Shown: in pieces, positions 1 to 7,319 of the stretch
How positions within the stretch are numbered: position 1 is the first letter of the stretch
Layout of the letters: every line of letters starts with the position of its first letter
Origin: an uncultured Elusimicrobiales bacterium
GTDB taxonomy: Bacteria > Elusimicrobiota > Elusimicrobia > Elusimicrobiales > Elusimicrobiaceae
DNA: 40,100 bases
Direction of reading: 5' to 3'
Assembly (NCBI GenBank): GCA_944324695.1
Contig: CALUXH010000078.1
Location: 1 to 40,100 of the forward strand
Notes under the pieces: model-generated
Told to the model about the DNA's origin: nothing
Databases searched by the model: none
The model's input: only the letters and a program-made list of their open reading frames with translations
Program-made: the position numbers and the translations under genes

Positions 1-77
1 GCAAAGAAACGGCAACCGGCGCGTATGGCGCCCTCGGCCAGCGCTTCATTGCCCTTGCGTAATGTTTTTTCTGCCAT
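1..77 (-). CDS. 2-oxoacid:acceptor oxidoreductase alpha subunit, N-terminal fragment
   Basis: Only the first 25 codons lie in the window; the gene runs off the left edge. The peptide starts MAEKTLRKGNEALAEGAIRAG and continues CRFF. This is the usual beginning of the pyrimidine-binding alpha subunit of 2-oxoacid (2-oxoglutarate or branched-chain) ferredoxin oxidoreductases, just before the conserved GYPITP segment. It starts 17 bases after the stop of a two-cluster ferredoxin gene, the normal delta/gamma subunit partner, so both should be co-transcribed leftwards. The enzyme would oxidatively decarboxylate a 2-oxoacid to an acyl-CoA and reduce ferredoxin in the cytoplasm. Which 2-oxoacid cannot be decided from this fragment. 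Confidence 0.75.
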   Translation of the reverse strand, partial: MAEKTLRKGNEALAEGAIRAGCRFF

Positions 78-94
78 GTTTGTTCCTCTTAAAA

Positions 95-298
95 TTATTT
101 GATAACGGTAATGGCCACGTCCGGGCATATCATGTAGCACATCGTACAGCCGATGCAGTCCTGCGGGTTTACCATTTCGGCGGGGAAATAGCCTTTCTTG
201 CTGATGGTCTTAGACTTGCCCAGGCATTTTTTCGGGCAAGTATTGACGCACAGATAACACGCTTTGCAGCGGTTGGCGTCCACTTCTATTCTAGGCAT
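95..298 (-). CDS. 2x[4Fe-4S] ferredoxin subunit of 2-oxoacid oxidoreductase
   Basis: A 67-residue ferredoxin-like protein. Two clusters are visible: C11-x2-C14-x2-C17-x3-C21-P and C48-x2-C51-x2-C54-x3-C58-P. The insertion between the motifs (KTISKKGYFPAEMVNPQDC) is typical of the small delta subunit of VOR/KOR-type oxidoreductases rather than of free clostridial ferredoxin. It carries electrons from the thiamine-diphosphate subunits to soluble ferredoxin. A strong Shine-Dalgarno (GGAGG) precedes the ATG. The alpha-subunit gene follows 17 bases downstream, so this is the promoter-proximal gene of the operon. A possible promoter lies at 333-362. Confidence 0.85.
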   Translation of the reverse strand: MPRIEVDANRCKACYLCVNTCPKKCLGKSKTISKKGYFPAEMVNPQDCIGCTMCYMICPDVAITVIK

Positions 299-332
299 GG
301 GGCCTCCTTCTTTCTCACTAGCTCTCCATTAA

Positions 333-362
333 AGTATATGTCTTTTTTTAGAACCCGCGCAA
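333..362 (-). promoter_or_regulatory. Putative promoter of the ferredoxin/oxidoreductase operon
   Basis: On the minus strand TATACT (333-338) is preceded at 18 bp by TTGCGC (357-362). The predicted start leaves a leader of about 30 nt with a GGAGG site, unlike the leaderless genes elsewhere in this window. It sits back to back with the msrC promoter. Confidence 0.4.
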
Positions 363-381
363 CAAGAAACGGGCAATGTGT

Positions 382-387
382 TATACT
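382..387 (+). promoter_or_regulatory. Extended -10 box of msrC, implying a leaderless transcript
   Basis: TATACT is preceded by TGn and followed by exactly 6 bases before the ATG at 394. Transcription should start at or next to the A of the start codon. No Shine-Dalgarno is present. The box lies downstream of the alternative upstream ATG at 376, which argues against that start. Confidence 0.55.
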
Positions 388-393
388 GTTTTT

Positions 394-837
394 ATGCATA
401 AAACCGTTTTGTACGCCTCCTTGTTGCAACAGGCCCGCGCGCTGACAGAAACGCGTTTTGGACGCATAACCAACGCGGCCAATTTGGCCGCGCTTTTATA
501 CCAAAACCTGCCGGATATAAACTGGGCGGGATTTTACTTTTTGGAAGGAGACATGCTGCGGCTGGGTCCTTTTCAGGGAAAACCCGCCTGCGCGGAAATC
601 CCTTTAGGCAAAGGCGTATGCGGCACGGCCGTAGTAAAAGGGGAAATATTGATAGTGCCGGACGTGCACGCTTTTGCGGGGCATATCGCGTGCGACGCCG
701 CTTCGCGCAGTGAAATCGTGGTGCCGCTGATGCACAACGCCAAACCTTGGGGCGTGCTGGATCTCGATTCGCCCGTTTTAAACCGCTTTGACGAAGAAGA
801 CGCGCAATTCCTGCAAAAAACGGCCGCCCTCCTCTAA
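394..837 (+). CDS. msrC: Free methionine-(R)-sulfoxide reductase (GAF domain)
   Basis: A 147-residue single GAF domain that reduces free methionine-R-sulfoxide in the cytoplasm, an oxidative repair function. The three family cysteines are present at residues 66, 76 and 100. Their spacings (10 and 24) equal those of E. coli C84, C94 and C118. The motifs NWAGFYF, LGPFQGKPAC, GKGVCG and a GVLDLDSP strand also match fRMsr. I chose the ATG at 394 because a -10 box (TATACT) sits between it and the in-frame ATG at 376. The C-terminus (AQFLQKTAALL) looks a few residues short of typical members. The gene ends 10 bases from the end of a convergent pilin gene, with no terminator between. Confidence 0.9.
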   Translation: MHKTVLYASLLQQARALTETRFGRITNAANLAALLYQNLPDINWAGFYFLEGDMLRLGPFQGKPACAEIPLGKGVCGTAVVKGEILIVPDVHAFAGHIACDAASRSEIVVPLMHNAKPWGVLDLDSPVLNRFDEEDAQFLQKTAALL

Positions 838-847
838 CGCAGCGAAA

Positions 848-1516
848 TCAGGGCAACCGATAAAAGCTCCATCTCCAAATAGAGCCGGCATACGAAGCCC
901 CAATGACTTTAGTGCAGAAATCGCCCCGTTCCCCCGGGAAAGGAGAAGCGTCGCGTTCCACGCAATACACCTCATCCGGCGTTACTCCCTTATAAGCCGC
1001 GGAAAAAGGAATATATACAAATCCCGCACAGGCATACGGCCCGTCTAAAAACAGATTAAACGCCACGCCGCTGCCTCCACCGTTGGGAGTAGTTAAAGAA
1101 GATTGTACGTTTTCATAATAAACCGTATCCGTAGCAGTTAAATTACAATTCGTGGAAGAAGTGCGTCCTTTTTGGGGCAGCTGTATATCCAGCTCATCAA
1201 ACCGACTGGCATATGCGCCATTGGCCATATAATAAGACTGCTGGGCTTTTTTCAAAGCATCGGCGCGGCTTAACAATTGCACTGATCGAGATTTCCACAC
1301 CGCTTTGGTATATTGCGGCAAAGCGATGGCGGCCAGAATGCCGATAATCAACACCGCCACTAACAATTCAATCAGCGTAAAACCGATCTGTTGGCCGGCA
1401 AGCGGATGGGATTTTAAATGAAATCTTTCCCAAGCGGCTTTATTCATAAAGCCGCCTAAAACGCCTTTGGCGGAGTTTTCCAGCGGAGGGTCATTTTTTT
1501 GATAAATTTTGTGCAT
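848..1516 (-). CDS. Type IV pilin/pseudopilin-like protein with long leader (pilin 1)
   Basis: A 222-residue prepilin-like protein. Class III signal: the cleavage site is G45|FTLIE with the essential Glu at mature +5, followed by the hydrophobic helix [19 protein letters not shown]. The 45-residue leader is the common 22-residue leader of this family (MHKIYQK...GVLGG) plus a 22-residue insertion. The middle carries the family motif [20 protein letters not shown], and the C-terminus has FCTKVIG. An in-frame TTG two codons upstream is a less likely start, because the ATG at 1516 lies in the conserved promoter/palindrome architecture. Likely exported and processed by a prepilin peptidase (none in this window); exact role unknown. 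It is monocistronic and convergent with msrC. Confidence 0.85.
   Translation of the reverse strand: MHKIYQKNDPPLENSAKGVLGGFMNKAAWERFHLKSHPLAGQQIGFTLIELLVAVLIIGILAAIALPQYTKAVWKSRSVQLLSRADALKKAQQSYYMANGAYASRFDELDIQLPQKGRTSSTNCNLTATDTVYYENVQSSLTTPNGGGSGVAFNLFLDGPYACAGFVYIPFSAAYKGVTPDEVYCVERDASPFPGERGDFCTKVIGASYAGSIWRWSFYRLP
1382..1447 (-). repeat. 66-bp in-frame insertion in pilin leader (copy A)
   Basis: Codons 24-45 of pilin 1 are absent from the short-leader relatives. They separate the family's GG|F site from the real G|FTLIE site. The peptide [22 protein letters not shown] has the same length as the insertion in the pilin at 30503-31177 and shares the core SHPL. Confidence 0.55.
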
Positions 1517-1550
1517 ACGCAAAATTTATCAAAAAAAAAAAACGAGTCAA
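1494..1550 (-). promoter_or_regulatory. Pilin promoter with T12 spacer and start-codon palindrome (copy 1)
   Basis: Minus strand: -35 TTGACT (1545-1550), 16-bp spacer containing T12 (1531-1542), -10 TAAATT (1523-1528, preceded by TGA), six bases, ATG (1514-1516). A palindrome with 13-bp arms occupies 1501-1530: GATAAATTTTGCG, loop TATG, CACAAAATTTATC, one mismatch. It is flanked by A7/T12. The predicted transcript is leaderless. Confidence 0.6.
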
Positions 1551-1572
1551 GCCGTTTGCATTCGGCCCTTTT

Positions 1573-2073
1573 TTACCAATAAGTAAAATGAGACATCCAC
1601 GAATAATACTTTTCCCCCATGGACGCGCATACTTCCCCGTAGAGTTTTGAACCAGATCCGTTACAGAAAAATTTAGCCGGGGCGGGGCAATTGGAATCGT
1701 TTATACCGGAAATGTTTTCAAAACAACGGGAAATACCCGGCCCTGCGCCATAATACATAACTTTATTTTGAAAGAGAGTAAATTCTTTTCCTTTAAAATT
1801 ATCCCAGTTTATATCCAGTTCGTCCTTATTTGTCGTGTAATATCCGTTGGCCATGTAAAAACGCTCTTCGGATTGCTGAATGCTTCTAAGCATAGGTAAA
1901 GCCTGGGCAATACGGGCTTTCATTACCGCCTTTTGATATTGAGGAAAGGCCACCGCCGCCAATATGCCAATAATAAGAACAACCACTAAAAGCTCAATGA
2001 GCGTAAAGCCGTCTAAAACGCTTTTAGCGGAATTTTCCCTGCCGAGGGTTATTTTTTGATAAATTTTGCGCAT
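1573..2073 (-). CDS. Type IV pilin/pseudopilin-like protein (pilin 2)
   Basis: A 166-residue prepilin-like protein. Leader of 22 residues ending VLDG|FTLIE, then the helix [30 protein letters not shown]. The family motif [19 protein letters not shown] follows at about residues 75-95. Four cysteines lie in the C-terminal half, ending with the family-type [11 protein letters not shown]. The ATG at 2073 lies in the loop of the palindrome shared with four other pilins; a TTG two codons upstream is less likely. It lies just upstream of pilin 1 in the same direction, but each has its own promoter. The two could be tandem copies that diverged in their C-terminal halves. Confidence 0.87.
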   Translation of the reverse strand: MRKIYQKITLGRENSAKSVLDGFTLIELLVVVLIIGILAAVAFPQYQKAVMKARIAQALPMLRSIQQSEERFYMANGYYTTNKDELDINWDNFKGKEFTLFQNKVMYYGAGPGISRCFENISGINDSNCPAPAKFFCNGSGSKLYGEVCASMGEKYYSWMSHFTYW

Positions 2074-2107
2074 ACGCAAAATTTATCAAAAAAAAAAAAC
2101 AATGCAA
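2052..2107 (-). promoter_or_regulatory. Pilin promoter with T12 spacer and start-codon palindrome (copy 2)
   Basis: -35 TTGCAT (2102-2107), 16-bp spacer with T12 (2088-2099), -10 TAAATT (2080-2085), six bases, ATG (2071-2073). The palindrome is perfect here: 13-bp arms GATAAATTTTGCG / CGCAAAATTTATC at 2058-2087, extended by six T/A pairs on each side, with loop TATG holding the start codon. Confidence 0.62.
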
Positions 2108-2412
2108 GGCCAATTAAAATAAGCGGCCGACTAAGCAACAAAAAGAAGGAACAAAAATGGGTTATTGGGTAAAAAACATCGGGGTTAAATCGTTTTGCCC
2201 GCATACGCAGGCAAAGAAACCGTTACAAACGCCGTCCTGCTTAACTGAAAAACAGGCACAGGCAGCATGATTTTTCAAATTTAAGATAATTTTGCCGGAT
2301 TTAGCAGCCGCGCCGCATAGTCGCCGGCTATATAAGAGGCAAGAGACGGCAAAAGCGCTTAAATTTACAAAACTGCTTGCGTCCAAACACCCGGACAACG
2401 AAGGAGCCGTCA
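2108..2412. other. Intergenic region between pilin 2 promoter and mutL end
   Basis: I find no convincing gene here. Two short open frames (one per strand) run into mutL and match nothing I know. The right end carries one copy of a roughly 50-bp repeat (2361-2410). Confidence 0.4.
2361..2410 (+). repeat. Dispersed 50-bp intergenic repeat, copy 1
   Basis: About 41 of 50 bases match 28911-28960 without gaps, beginning AAATTTACAAAA and containing TTGCGTCC. It abuts the stop codon of mutL. The other copy lies just upstream of the hydrogenase gene. Confidence 0.65.
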
Positions 2413-4311
2413 TTACCGCCCAAACAGTTTGGCAATGTCTTTGGCGGACAGAACCGCCACGCACGGCCGCCCGTGCGGGCAATGCATGCCGTCTTTGCAC
2501 TTTTTCATGTTTTCCAACAGGCCTTCGGCCTCGGCGGCGGAAATCTGGTCATGGGCTTTAATGGCCCTTTTACAGGCCAGCAGGGCCACCATTTTGCGCT
2601 TGAGCGCGTCGCTGGATTTATCCGGGTCGCCCACGATTTGGGACAGCGAAGTAACAAAAGCCTTCATATCATCTTCTTTAAAGCGCAGCATGGAAGGCAC
2701 GGTGTTCACCAGCACCGTGCGCGGGGAAAAACGCGTTAAATCAAAACCCGCTTCTTTGAGCCACGGGGCCCAGCTCATCAGGCTTTCGGCGTTGCTGGGG
2801 GTAACGTCTACATGAATGGGAAAAATCAAATCCTGCACCGCCACTTTACGCGCTTCAAAGGCGTCCAAATAATGCTCAAACAATACGCGCTCCTGCGCGG
2901 CGTGCTGGTCAATCAAAATCAGGCCGTCGGGATTTTCAAACAACAAATAGGTTTTTTCCAGCTGGCCCAAATAATGATACGGCCCGTGCCACCACGCGGG
3001 AGCGTCCGTTTCCGGCGCAGGTTCCGGCGCGGATGTCTGCGGCTGCGGCGCGGCGGGCATGGAAACGGCACGGTATTCTACGGGTTCTTCCGTTTCACGC
3101 AAAGAAAAATCCGTTTTGGGCGTAAAATCCGTTTGCGGCGCGGACGGCAGACTGACGGCTTGCCCCGAAACGGTTTCAAACAAGTCCGCCGAAGCCGCCG
3201 GCGCAGGCGTTATCTGCGGCAACGGAGCGGAAATGATTTTTTCCGCCGGGGCCGGCTCCGCATCCGAGGGGACCGGGGCCTGCACGGGGGCAGACACCTT
3301 CATCTGTACGGGCGTAGCCGAGCCGAACACGGTTTCGGATACGGCTTTCATGACTGCACCGAACATGGCATGCTCATCGGCAAAACGGATATCGCGCTTC
3401 TGCGGGTGGATGTTCACGTCAAAAGAAGCGGGATCCAAATCCATATAAATGATAAAAGCCGGGTGGCGGTCTTTGGGGCGTACGTTCTGATAGGCTTTGT
3501 ACACGGCCTGCTGTACGGTCTTGCTGTCTACGGGGCGGCGGTTGACAAACATAAACTGCAAATCCCGCGTGGCCACCAATTTATCCGGCGGCGTAATAAA
3601 AATTTTCAGCCCCGATTCATTAAAAAATTTACTTACCAACGCACCGCCGGTTTCCGGCCCCAAAATCTCTTTGGCGCGGGAAAGCACGGCCTCTTTCTCG
3701 TCTCCTTCCTGCGCAGGCAGGCGGTACACTTCTCGTCCGGAACTGACTACGGTATAGGCCACCTGCAAATTGGCCAGTGCGCTTTCTTCCACCACTTTCA
3801 GCAGGCAGGCGCGCTCATACGACGCGCTTTTTAAAAATTTCAGACGCGCGGGCACATTGTAAAACAAATCCCGTATTTCCACCGTCGTGCCGCGTATGGC
3901 GGGCGCGGGGCTTTGCGCCAGCACTTTGCCGCCGTGCACCTCCAGCCGGCTGCCTTCGCCGCCTTCGGTGCAGCTGGTTATCGTCATCTTGGATACGGCG
4001 GCCGCGGAATACAAAGCTTCCCCGCGGAAACCGAAAGTATGCAGTTGGTTTAAATCTTCAAAACGGGTAATTTTGCTGGTGGCGTGGCGCAATACACTGG
4101 CGGCCAGGTCGTCCGGCGTCATGCCACAGCCGTCGTCGTTAATGCGTATCAGTTCGCGCCCGCCGCCCTCCATATCCACGCGGATATGGCGCGCACCGGC
4201 GTCTATGGCGTTTTCCAAAAGTTCTTTTAGCACCCCCGCGGGACGTTCTATGACTTCGCCCGCGGCGATTTGGCCCGCCGTCTTTTCGTCCAAAACGTGT
4301 ATTCTATTCAT
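2413..4311 (-). CDS. mutL: DNA mismatch repair protein MutL
   Basis: A 632-residue MutL. The N-terminal GHKL ATPase is intact: ELLENAIDAGA, DDGCGM, TFGFRGEAL, and the linker strands FVNRRPVD and HPQKRDIRF. A Pro/Ala-rich linker (about 340-430) joins the C-terminal dimerisation domain. That domain has the endonuclease motif DQHAAQERVLFE, plus ACKRAIKAHD and CPHGRP near the end. It should therefore nick DNA itself, as in bacteria without MutH. I chose the ATG at 4311 because the protein then begins at the canonical MNRIHVLDEKTAGQIAAGEV, and it overlaps the mutS stop by 8 bases (ATGAATAG). That implies translational coupling. An upstream in-frame start would lie inside mutS. Confidence 0.96.
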   Translation of the reverse strand: MNRIHVLDEKTAGQIAAGEVIERPAGVLKELLENAIDAGARHIRVDMEGGGRELIRINDDGCGMTPDDLAASVLRHATSKITRFEDLNQLHTFGFRGEALYSAAAVSKMTITSCTEGGEGSRLEVHGGKVLAQSPAPAIRGTTVEIRDLFYNVPARLKFLKSASYERACLLKVVEESALANLQVAYTVVSSGREVYRLPAQEGDEKEAVLSRAKEILGPETGGALVSKFFNESGLKIFITPPDKLVATRDLQFMFVNRRPVDSKTVQQAVYKAYQNVRPKDRHPAFIIYMDLDPASFDVNIHPQKRDIRFADEHAMFGAVMKAVSETVFGSATPVQMKVSAPVQAPVPSDAEPAPAEKIISAPLPQITPAPAASADLFETVSGQAVSLPSAPQTDFTPKTDFSLRETEEPVEYRAVSMPAAPQPQTSAPEPAPETDAPAWWHGPYHYLGQLEKTYLLFENPDGLILIDQHAAQERVLFEHYLDAFEARKVAVQDLIFPIHVDVTPSNAESLMSWAPWLKEAGFDLTRFSPRTVLVNTVPSMLRFKEDDMKAFVTSLSQIVGDPDKSSDALKRKMVALLACKRAIKAHDQISAAEAEGLLENMKKCKDGMHCPHGRPCVAVLSAKDIAKLFGR

Positions 4312-6871
4312 TGTCCACCCGTTTCTTCCACTCCGCAATTAACTGCAGCGCGCCCATGGGGGTCAGCTTGTCAGGGTCGGTGAGTTTGATTTCCTGCACG
4401 ATGGGCGCGGAAAACAAATCTTTGACCGGGTCTTTTTCGCGCGCGGAAATTTTGGCTCCTTTTTTAGCCTCCAAATCTTTAAGCACCTTGCGCGCGCGCA
4501 CCGTCACCGCCGCGGGCAAGCCCGCTATTTCGGCCACGTGTATGCCATAAGACTGGTCCGCCGCGCCGGGCAAAATCCGGTACAGAAACGCCAGTTTGCT
4601 CTGGCCGAAAGAGTCTTTATATTCTTTGGCCTCCACATGAAAATTTTTGACGCTGGGATATTTGTTTTCCAAATCCACCAGTTCAAAATAATGCGTGGCA
4701 AAAAGCACTTTGGCCCCGCCTTTGGGCTTATGCAAATATTCTACAATAGCCCAGGCGATGGAAATGCCGTCAAACGTGGAAGTGCCGCGGCCCACCTCGT
4801 CCAGCAGAATCAGACTGCGCGGCGTCTGCGAGGCCAGAATATGCGCCGTTTCATTCATTTCCACCATAAAGGTAGAGTTGCCGCGCTGCAGCGCGTCATG
4901 CGCGCCGATGCGCGTCATAATTTTGTCCACCACGCCCACGATGGCTTCCTGCGCGGGCACGAAAGAGCCCATTTGCGCCATAATCACAATCAGCGCGGTT
5001 TGCTTTAAATACACGCTTTTGCCACCCATATTCGGGCCGGTAATCAGCATCAGCTGCGTGTTCACGCCGTCCATGTCCAAATCATTGGGCACAAACGACC
5101 CCGCCGGCAGCAGGGACTCCACAATCGGGTGCCGCCCGCCTTTGTAAGACAAGCCCGTCCCGTCGTTGACGTTCGGGCGGGTGTAGCCGTATTTCATGGC
5201 GGCCAGCGCCAGAGACAGGTATACATCCAATTCCGCCGCCGTCTGCGCAAACTCCTTCAGCGCGGCAATCTGCCCCGCCAGCGTTTTGCGCACCGCGTCA
5301 AACAAGGAGCTTTCCAGGCGCAAAATGCGGCTTTCGGCGTTTAAAATTTTGTTTTCCAGTTCTTTAAGTTCTTCGGTAATATACCGCTCGGCGTTGGTCA
5401 GCGTCTGTTTGCGCGTATAATTATACGGCACCTTGGCGCTGTGGCTTTTGGTCACTTCCAAATAATACCCGTAAATGGAATTGTATCCGGCCTTCATATT
5501 GGGAATGCCGGTGCGTTCGCGCTCGCGCTGGCACAACTCTTCCAACGCTTTTCCGCTGCCGCTGCGCAGGGAACGCAGTTCGTCCAGCTCGGCGTTGTAG
5601 CCCCCGCGAATGATATTGCCGTCGGCTATACGCAGGGGAGGCTCTTCGTTTATGGCTTCATAGAGCAGCTTGGACATTTCCTGCGCGGCGGGATATACCG
5701 CGTCAAAACGTTCCTTCAGATGCGGAGCCACGGTCTGACCGTATTTCTCCAACCAGCGGCGCAAAGGTTCGGCGTTTAACAGCGACCTCCGAAGTCCGCC
5801 CAAATCCCGCGGGGAGGCATTGCCCGCCGCCACGCGCGTCATAATGCGTTCCACATCGGAAATATTTTGCAAAATGGAAGCCAGAGCGCCCAACGCTTCC
5901 TGATTTTTCACCAACCCTTCCACGCAGTCCTGCCGACGACGTATTTCGTCTACGGACAGAGACGGGCGCACAATCCACTCCTTGAGTTTACGGCTGCCAA
6001 AAGAAGTCTTGGTATGATCCAACAAGGCCCACAGACTGCCGGCACGGCCCCCTTCCTGGCTTTTGACCAGCTCCAGCGAGCTGACGGCGTTTTCGTCTAT
6101 CTGCAAAGAGTCGGAAAGCTCCGTATAAGAAGGCACCAGCGTGTCTTTGACGCCGGGCTCCGTGGAAGACACATAGGCCAGCACCTGCAAAGCGCAGGAC
6201 AGCGCCAGCTCTCTGCCGCGCCACATGGCCGCCACGGGCCAAGTGGGCAGGGGGGCTATTTCTCCTTCAAAAACGGGCACTTCCGTCAGCGGCAGCCGGG
6301 CGGGCAGCACCACTTTGTTTTGCAACAGCTGCAGGGTTTGGCCGTCCCCCACGATTTCCGCCGGGTTGACGGCGGCCAGCGCGGCGGCCAAATTGGTAAA
6401 ATTGGAATCGTCCAAATTTTGGCTGGCCCAAAACTGCCCCGTGGACACGTCCACGCAGGCAATCCCCCACCCCCCGCCCTGCGCACGCAGGCAGACCAGG
6501 AAATTAGACTGATTGGCGTCCAGCATGTCATCTTCCATGACGGTGCCGGGCGTAATAACGCGAATGACTTTGCGCTCAAAAAGTTTGCTTTTGTTGTCGG
6601 CAGACGCGCTGATTTGCTCGCAAATGCCGATTTTTTTGCCCGCTTTGAGCAAACGGCCTATATAAGAAGTGGCGGCGTGAAACGGGATACCGCACATGGG
6701 AATGCCGTGGCGCTGCGTCAGCGTCAGGCCCAAAATGGCGCTGACTTCGCGCGCCTGTTCGTCAAACATTTCATAAAAATCGCCCAAACGGAAAAATAAA
6801 ATAATCCCCGGGTACTGATTCTTGATATCGTAATACTGCTTCATCAAAGGGGTATTGTAACTGTTTTGCAT
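4304..6871 (-). CDS. mutS: DNA mismatch recognition ATPase MutS
   Basis: An 855-residue full-length MutS. The N-terminal mismatch-binding domain starts TPLMKQYYDIKNQYPGIILFFRLGDFYEMF, with the Phe-x-Glu motif in FYEMF. The C-terminal ABC ATPase has Walker A GPNMGGKS, Walker B LILLDEVGRGTSTFDG and the His-switch ATHYFEL. It binds mismatches and recruits MutL, whose gene overlaps its stop codon by 8 bases. There is no Shine-Dalgarno: a TGA-TAAAAT extended -10 box ends six bases before the ATG, so the operon mRNA is probably leaderless at mutS. Confidence 0.97.
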   Translation of the reverse strand: MQNSYNTPLMKQYYDIKNQYPGIILFFRLGDFYEMFDEQAREVSAILGLTLTQRHGIPMCGIPFHAATSYIGRLLKAGKKIGICEQISASADNKSKLFERKVIRVITPGTVMEDDMLDANQSNFLVCLRAQGGGWGIACVDVSTGQFWASQNLDDSNFTNLAAALAAVNPAEIVGDGQTLQLLQNKVVLPARLPLTEVPVFEGEIAPLPTWPVAAMWRGRELALSCALQVLAYVSSTEPGVKDTLVPSYTELSDSLQIDENAVSSLELVKSQEGGRAGSLWALLDHTKTSFGSRKLKEWIVRPSLSVDEIRRRQDCVEGLVKNQEALGALASILQNISDVERIMTRVAAGNASPRDLGGLRRSLLNAEPLRRWLEKYGQTVAPHLKERFDAVYPAAQEMSKLLYEAINEEPPLRIADGNIIRGGYNAELDELRSLRSGSGKALEELCQRERERTGIPNMKAGYNSIYGYYLEVTKSHSAKVPYNYTRKQTLTNAERYITEELKELENKILNAESRILRLESSLFDAVRKTLAGQIAALKEFAQTAAELDVYLSLALAAMKYGYTRPNVNDGTGLSYKGGRHPIVESLLPAGSFVPNDLDMDGVNTQLMLITGPNMGGKSVYLKQTALIVIMAQMGSFVPAQEAIVGVVDKIMTRIGAHDALQRGNSTFMVEMNETAHILASQTPRSLILLDEVGRGTSTFDGISIAWAIVEYLHKPKGGAKVLFATHYFELVDLENKYPSVKNFHVEAKEYKDSFGQSKLAFLYRILPGAADQSYGIHVAEIAGLPAAVTVRARKVLKDLEAKKGAKISAREKDPVKDLFSAPIVQEIKLTDPDKLTPMGALQLIAEWKKRVDNE

Positions 6872-6877
6872 AACGGT

Positions 6878-6883
6878 ATTTTA
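6878..6883 (-). promoter_or_regulatory. Extended -10 box of mutS (leaderless)
   Basis: Minus-strand TAAAAT preceded by TGA and followed by six bases before the ATG at 6871. No good -35 hexamer is visible, consistent with an extended -10 promoter. Confidence 0.45.
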
Positions 6884-7084
6884 TCAATTTTAAAGCAGGG
6901 CCGGCCGCCTTTTAATCTTTATTCGGCGCCGGCAGCCACCCCGCCGAAAGACCGGTTTTTCTTCGACGCGGCCTAAATAAAAGGTTTATTTTTATTTTAC
7001 CTTTTTAAATTACGCCCCTGCGCACAATTTGCCATGCGCACCGCAGGCGCCGACCGCGGGAAACGGCTTCCCGAAAAAACACAC

Positions 7085-7113
7085 ATGACACAAGTCTTTA
7101 TTTTTGTTATAAT
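7085..7113 (+). promoter_or_regulatory. Promoter of tRNA-Tyr
   Basis: ATGACA (7085-7090), 17-bp spacer, TATAAT (7108-7113). It is about 55 bases upstream of the mature tRNA 5' end. The rest of the 6884-7167 spacer shows no gene. Confidence 0.6.
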
Positions 7114-7167
7114 ATGTATATTCAAACGGCTGCGGGTGCTCCCCGCGGCGTTTTTAACCCTTTGTTC

Positions 7168-7251
7168 GGTAGGGTGGCTGAGTGGTCAAAAGCAACGGTC
7201 TGTAAAACCGTCGGGCTACGCCCTACATAGGTTCGAATCCTATCCCTACCA
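7168..7251 (+). tRNA. tRNA-Tyr (GTA)
   Basis: An 84-nt type II tRNA with a long variable arm. The acceptor stem pairs GGTAGGG with CCCTACC. The anticodon loop CTGTAAA gives anticodon GTA at 7202-7204. The T arm contains GGTTCGAATCC. The 3' CCA is not encoded (the genome reads A then an A run), so it must be added post-transcriptionally. A long variable arm is normal for bacterial tRNA-Tyr. Confidence 0.95.
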
Positions 7252-7258
7252 AAAATAT

Positions 7259-7285
7259 AACCCCGCGCAAGCGGGGTTATTTTTT
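7259..7285 (+). terminator. Intrinsic terminator after tRNA-Tyr
   Basis: Stem AACCCCGC / GCGGGGTT with loop GCAA, followed by ATTTTTT. The minus strand also ends the hairpin with a T-rich run, so it may terminate the convergent alaS transcript as well. Confidence 0.85.
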
Positions 7286-7319
7286 CTAAAGCAACGTTGC
7301 CGTCCTTCCCACGAGCCTT

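Noticed and set aside
1517-1522. Upstream in-frame TTG start codons for the five palindrome-bearing pilins
   Set aside because: They add only two codons and lie between the -10 box and the predicted transcription start, so the ATG in the palindrome loop is the better start.
1494-1550. Pilin-associated palindromes read as intrinsic terminators
   Set aside because: On either strand the hairpin is preceded by T residues and followed by A residues, the opposite of a terminator; the position over the start codon and -10 box fits a promoter/operator.
848-2073. Pilin tandem 848-2073 as an assembly duplication
   Set aside because: The two coding regions differ strongly after the N-terminal helix and in leader length, so they are distinct genes.
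2162-2561. Open frames on both strands between pilin 2 and mutL
   Set aside because: They overlap the mutL 3' end, have no promoter or Shine-Dalgarno and no recognisable protein features.
2818-3834. Long open frames antisense to mutL, mutS and alaS
   Set aside because: They are Arg/Gly/His-rich shadows typical of GC-rich coding sequence read on the other strand.
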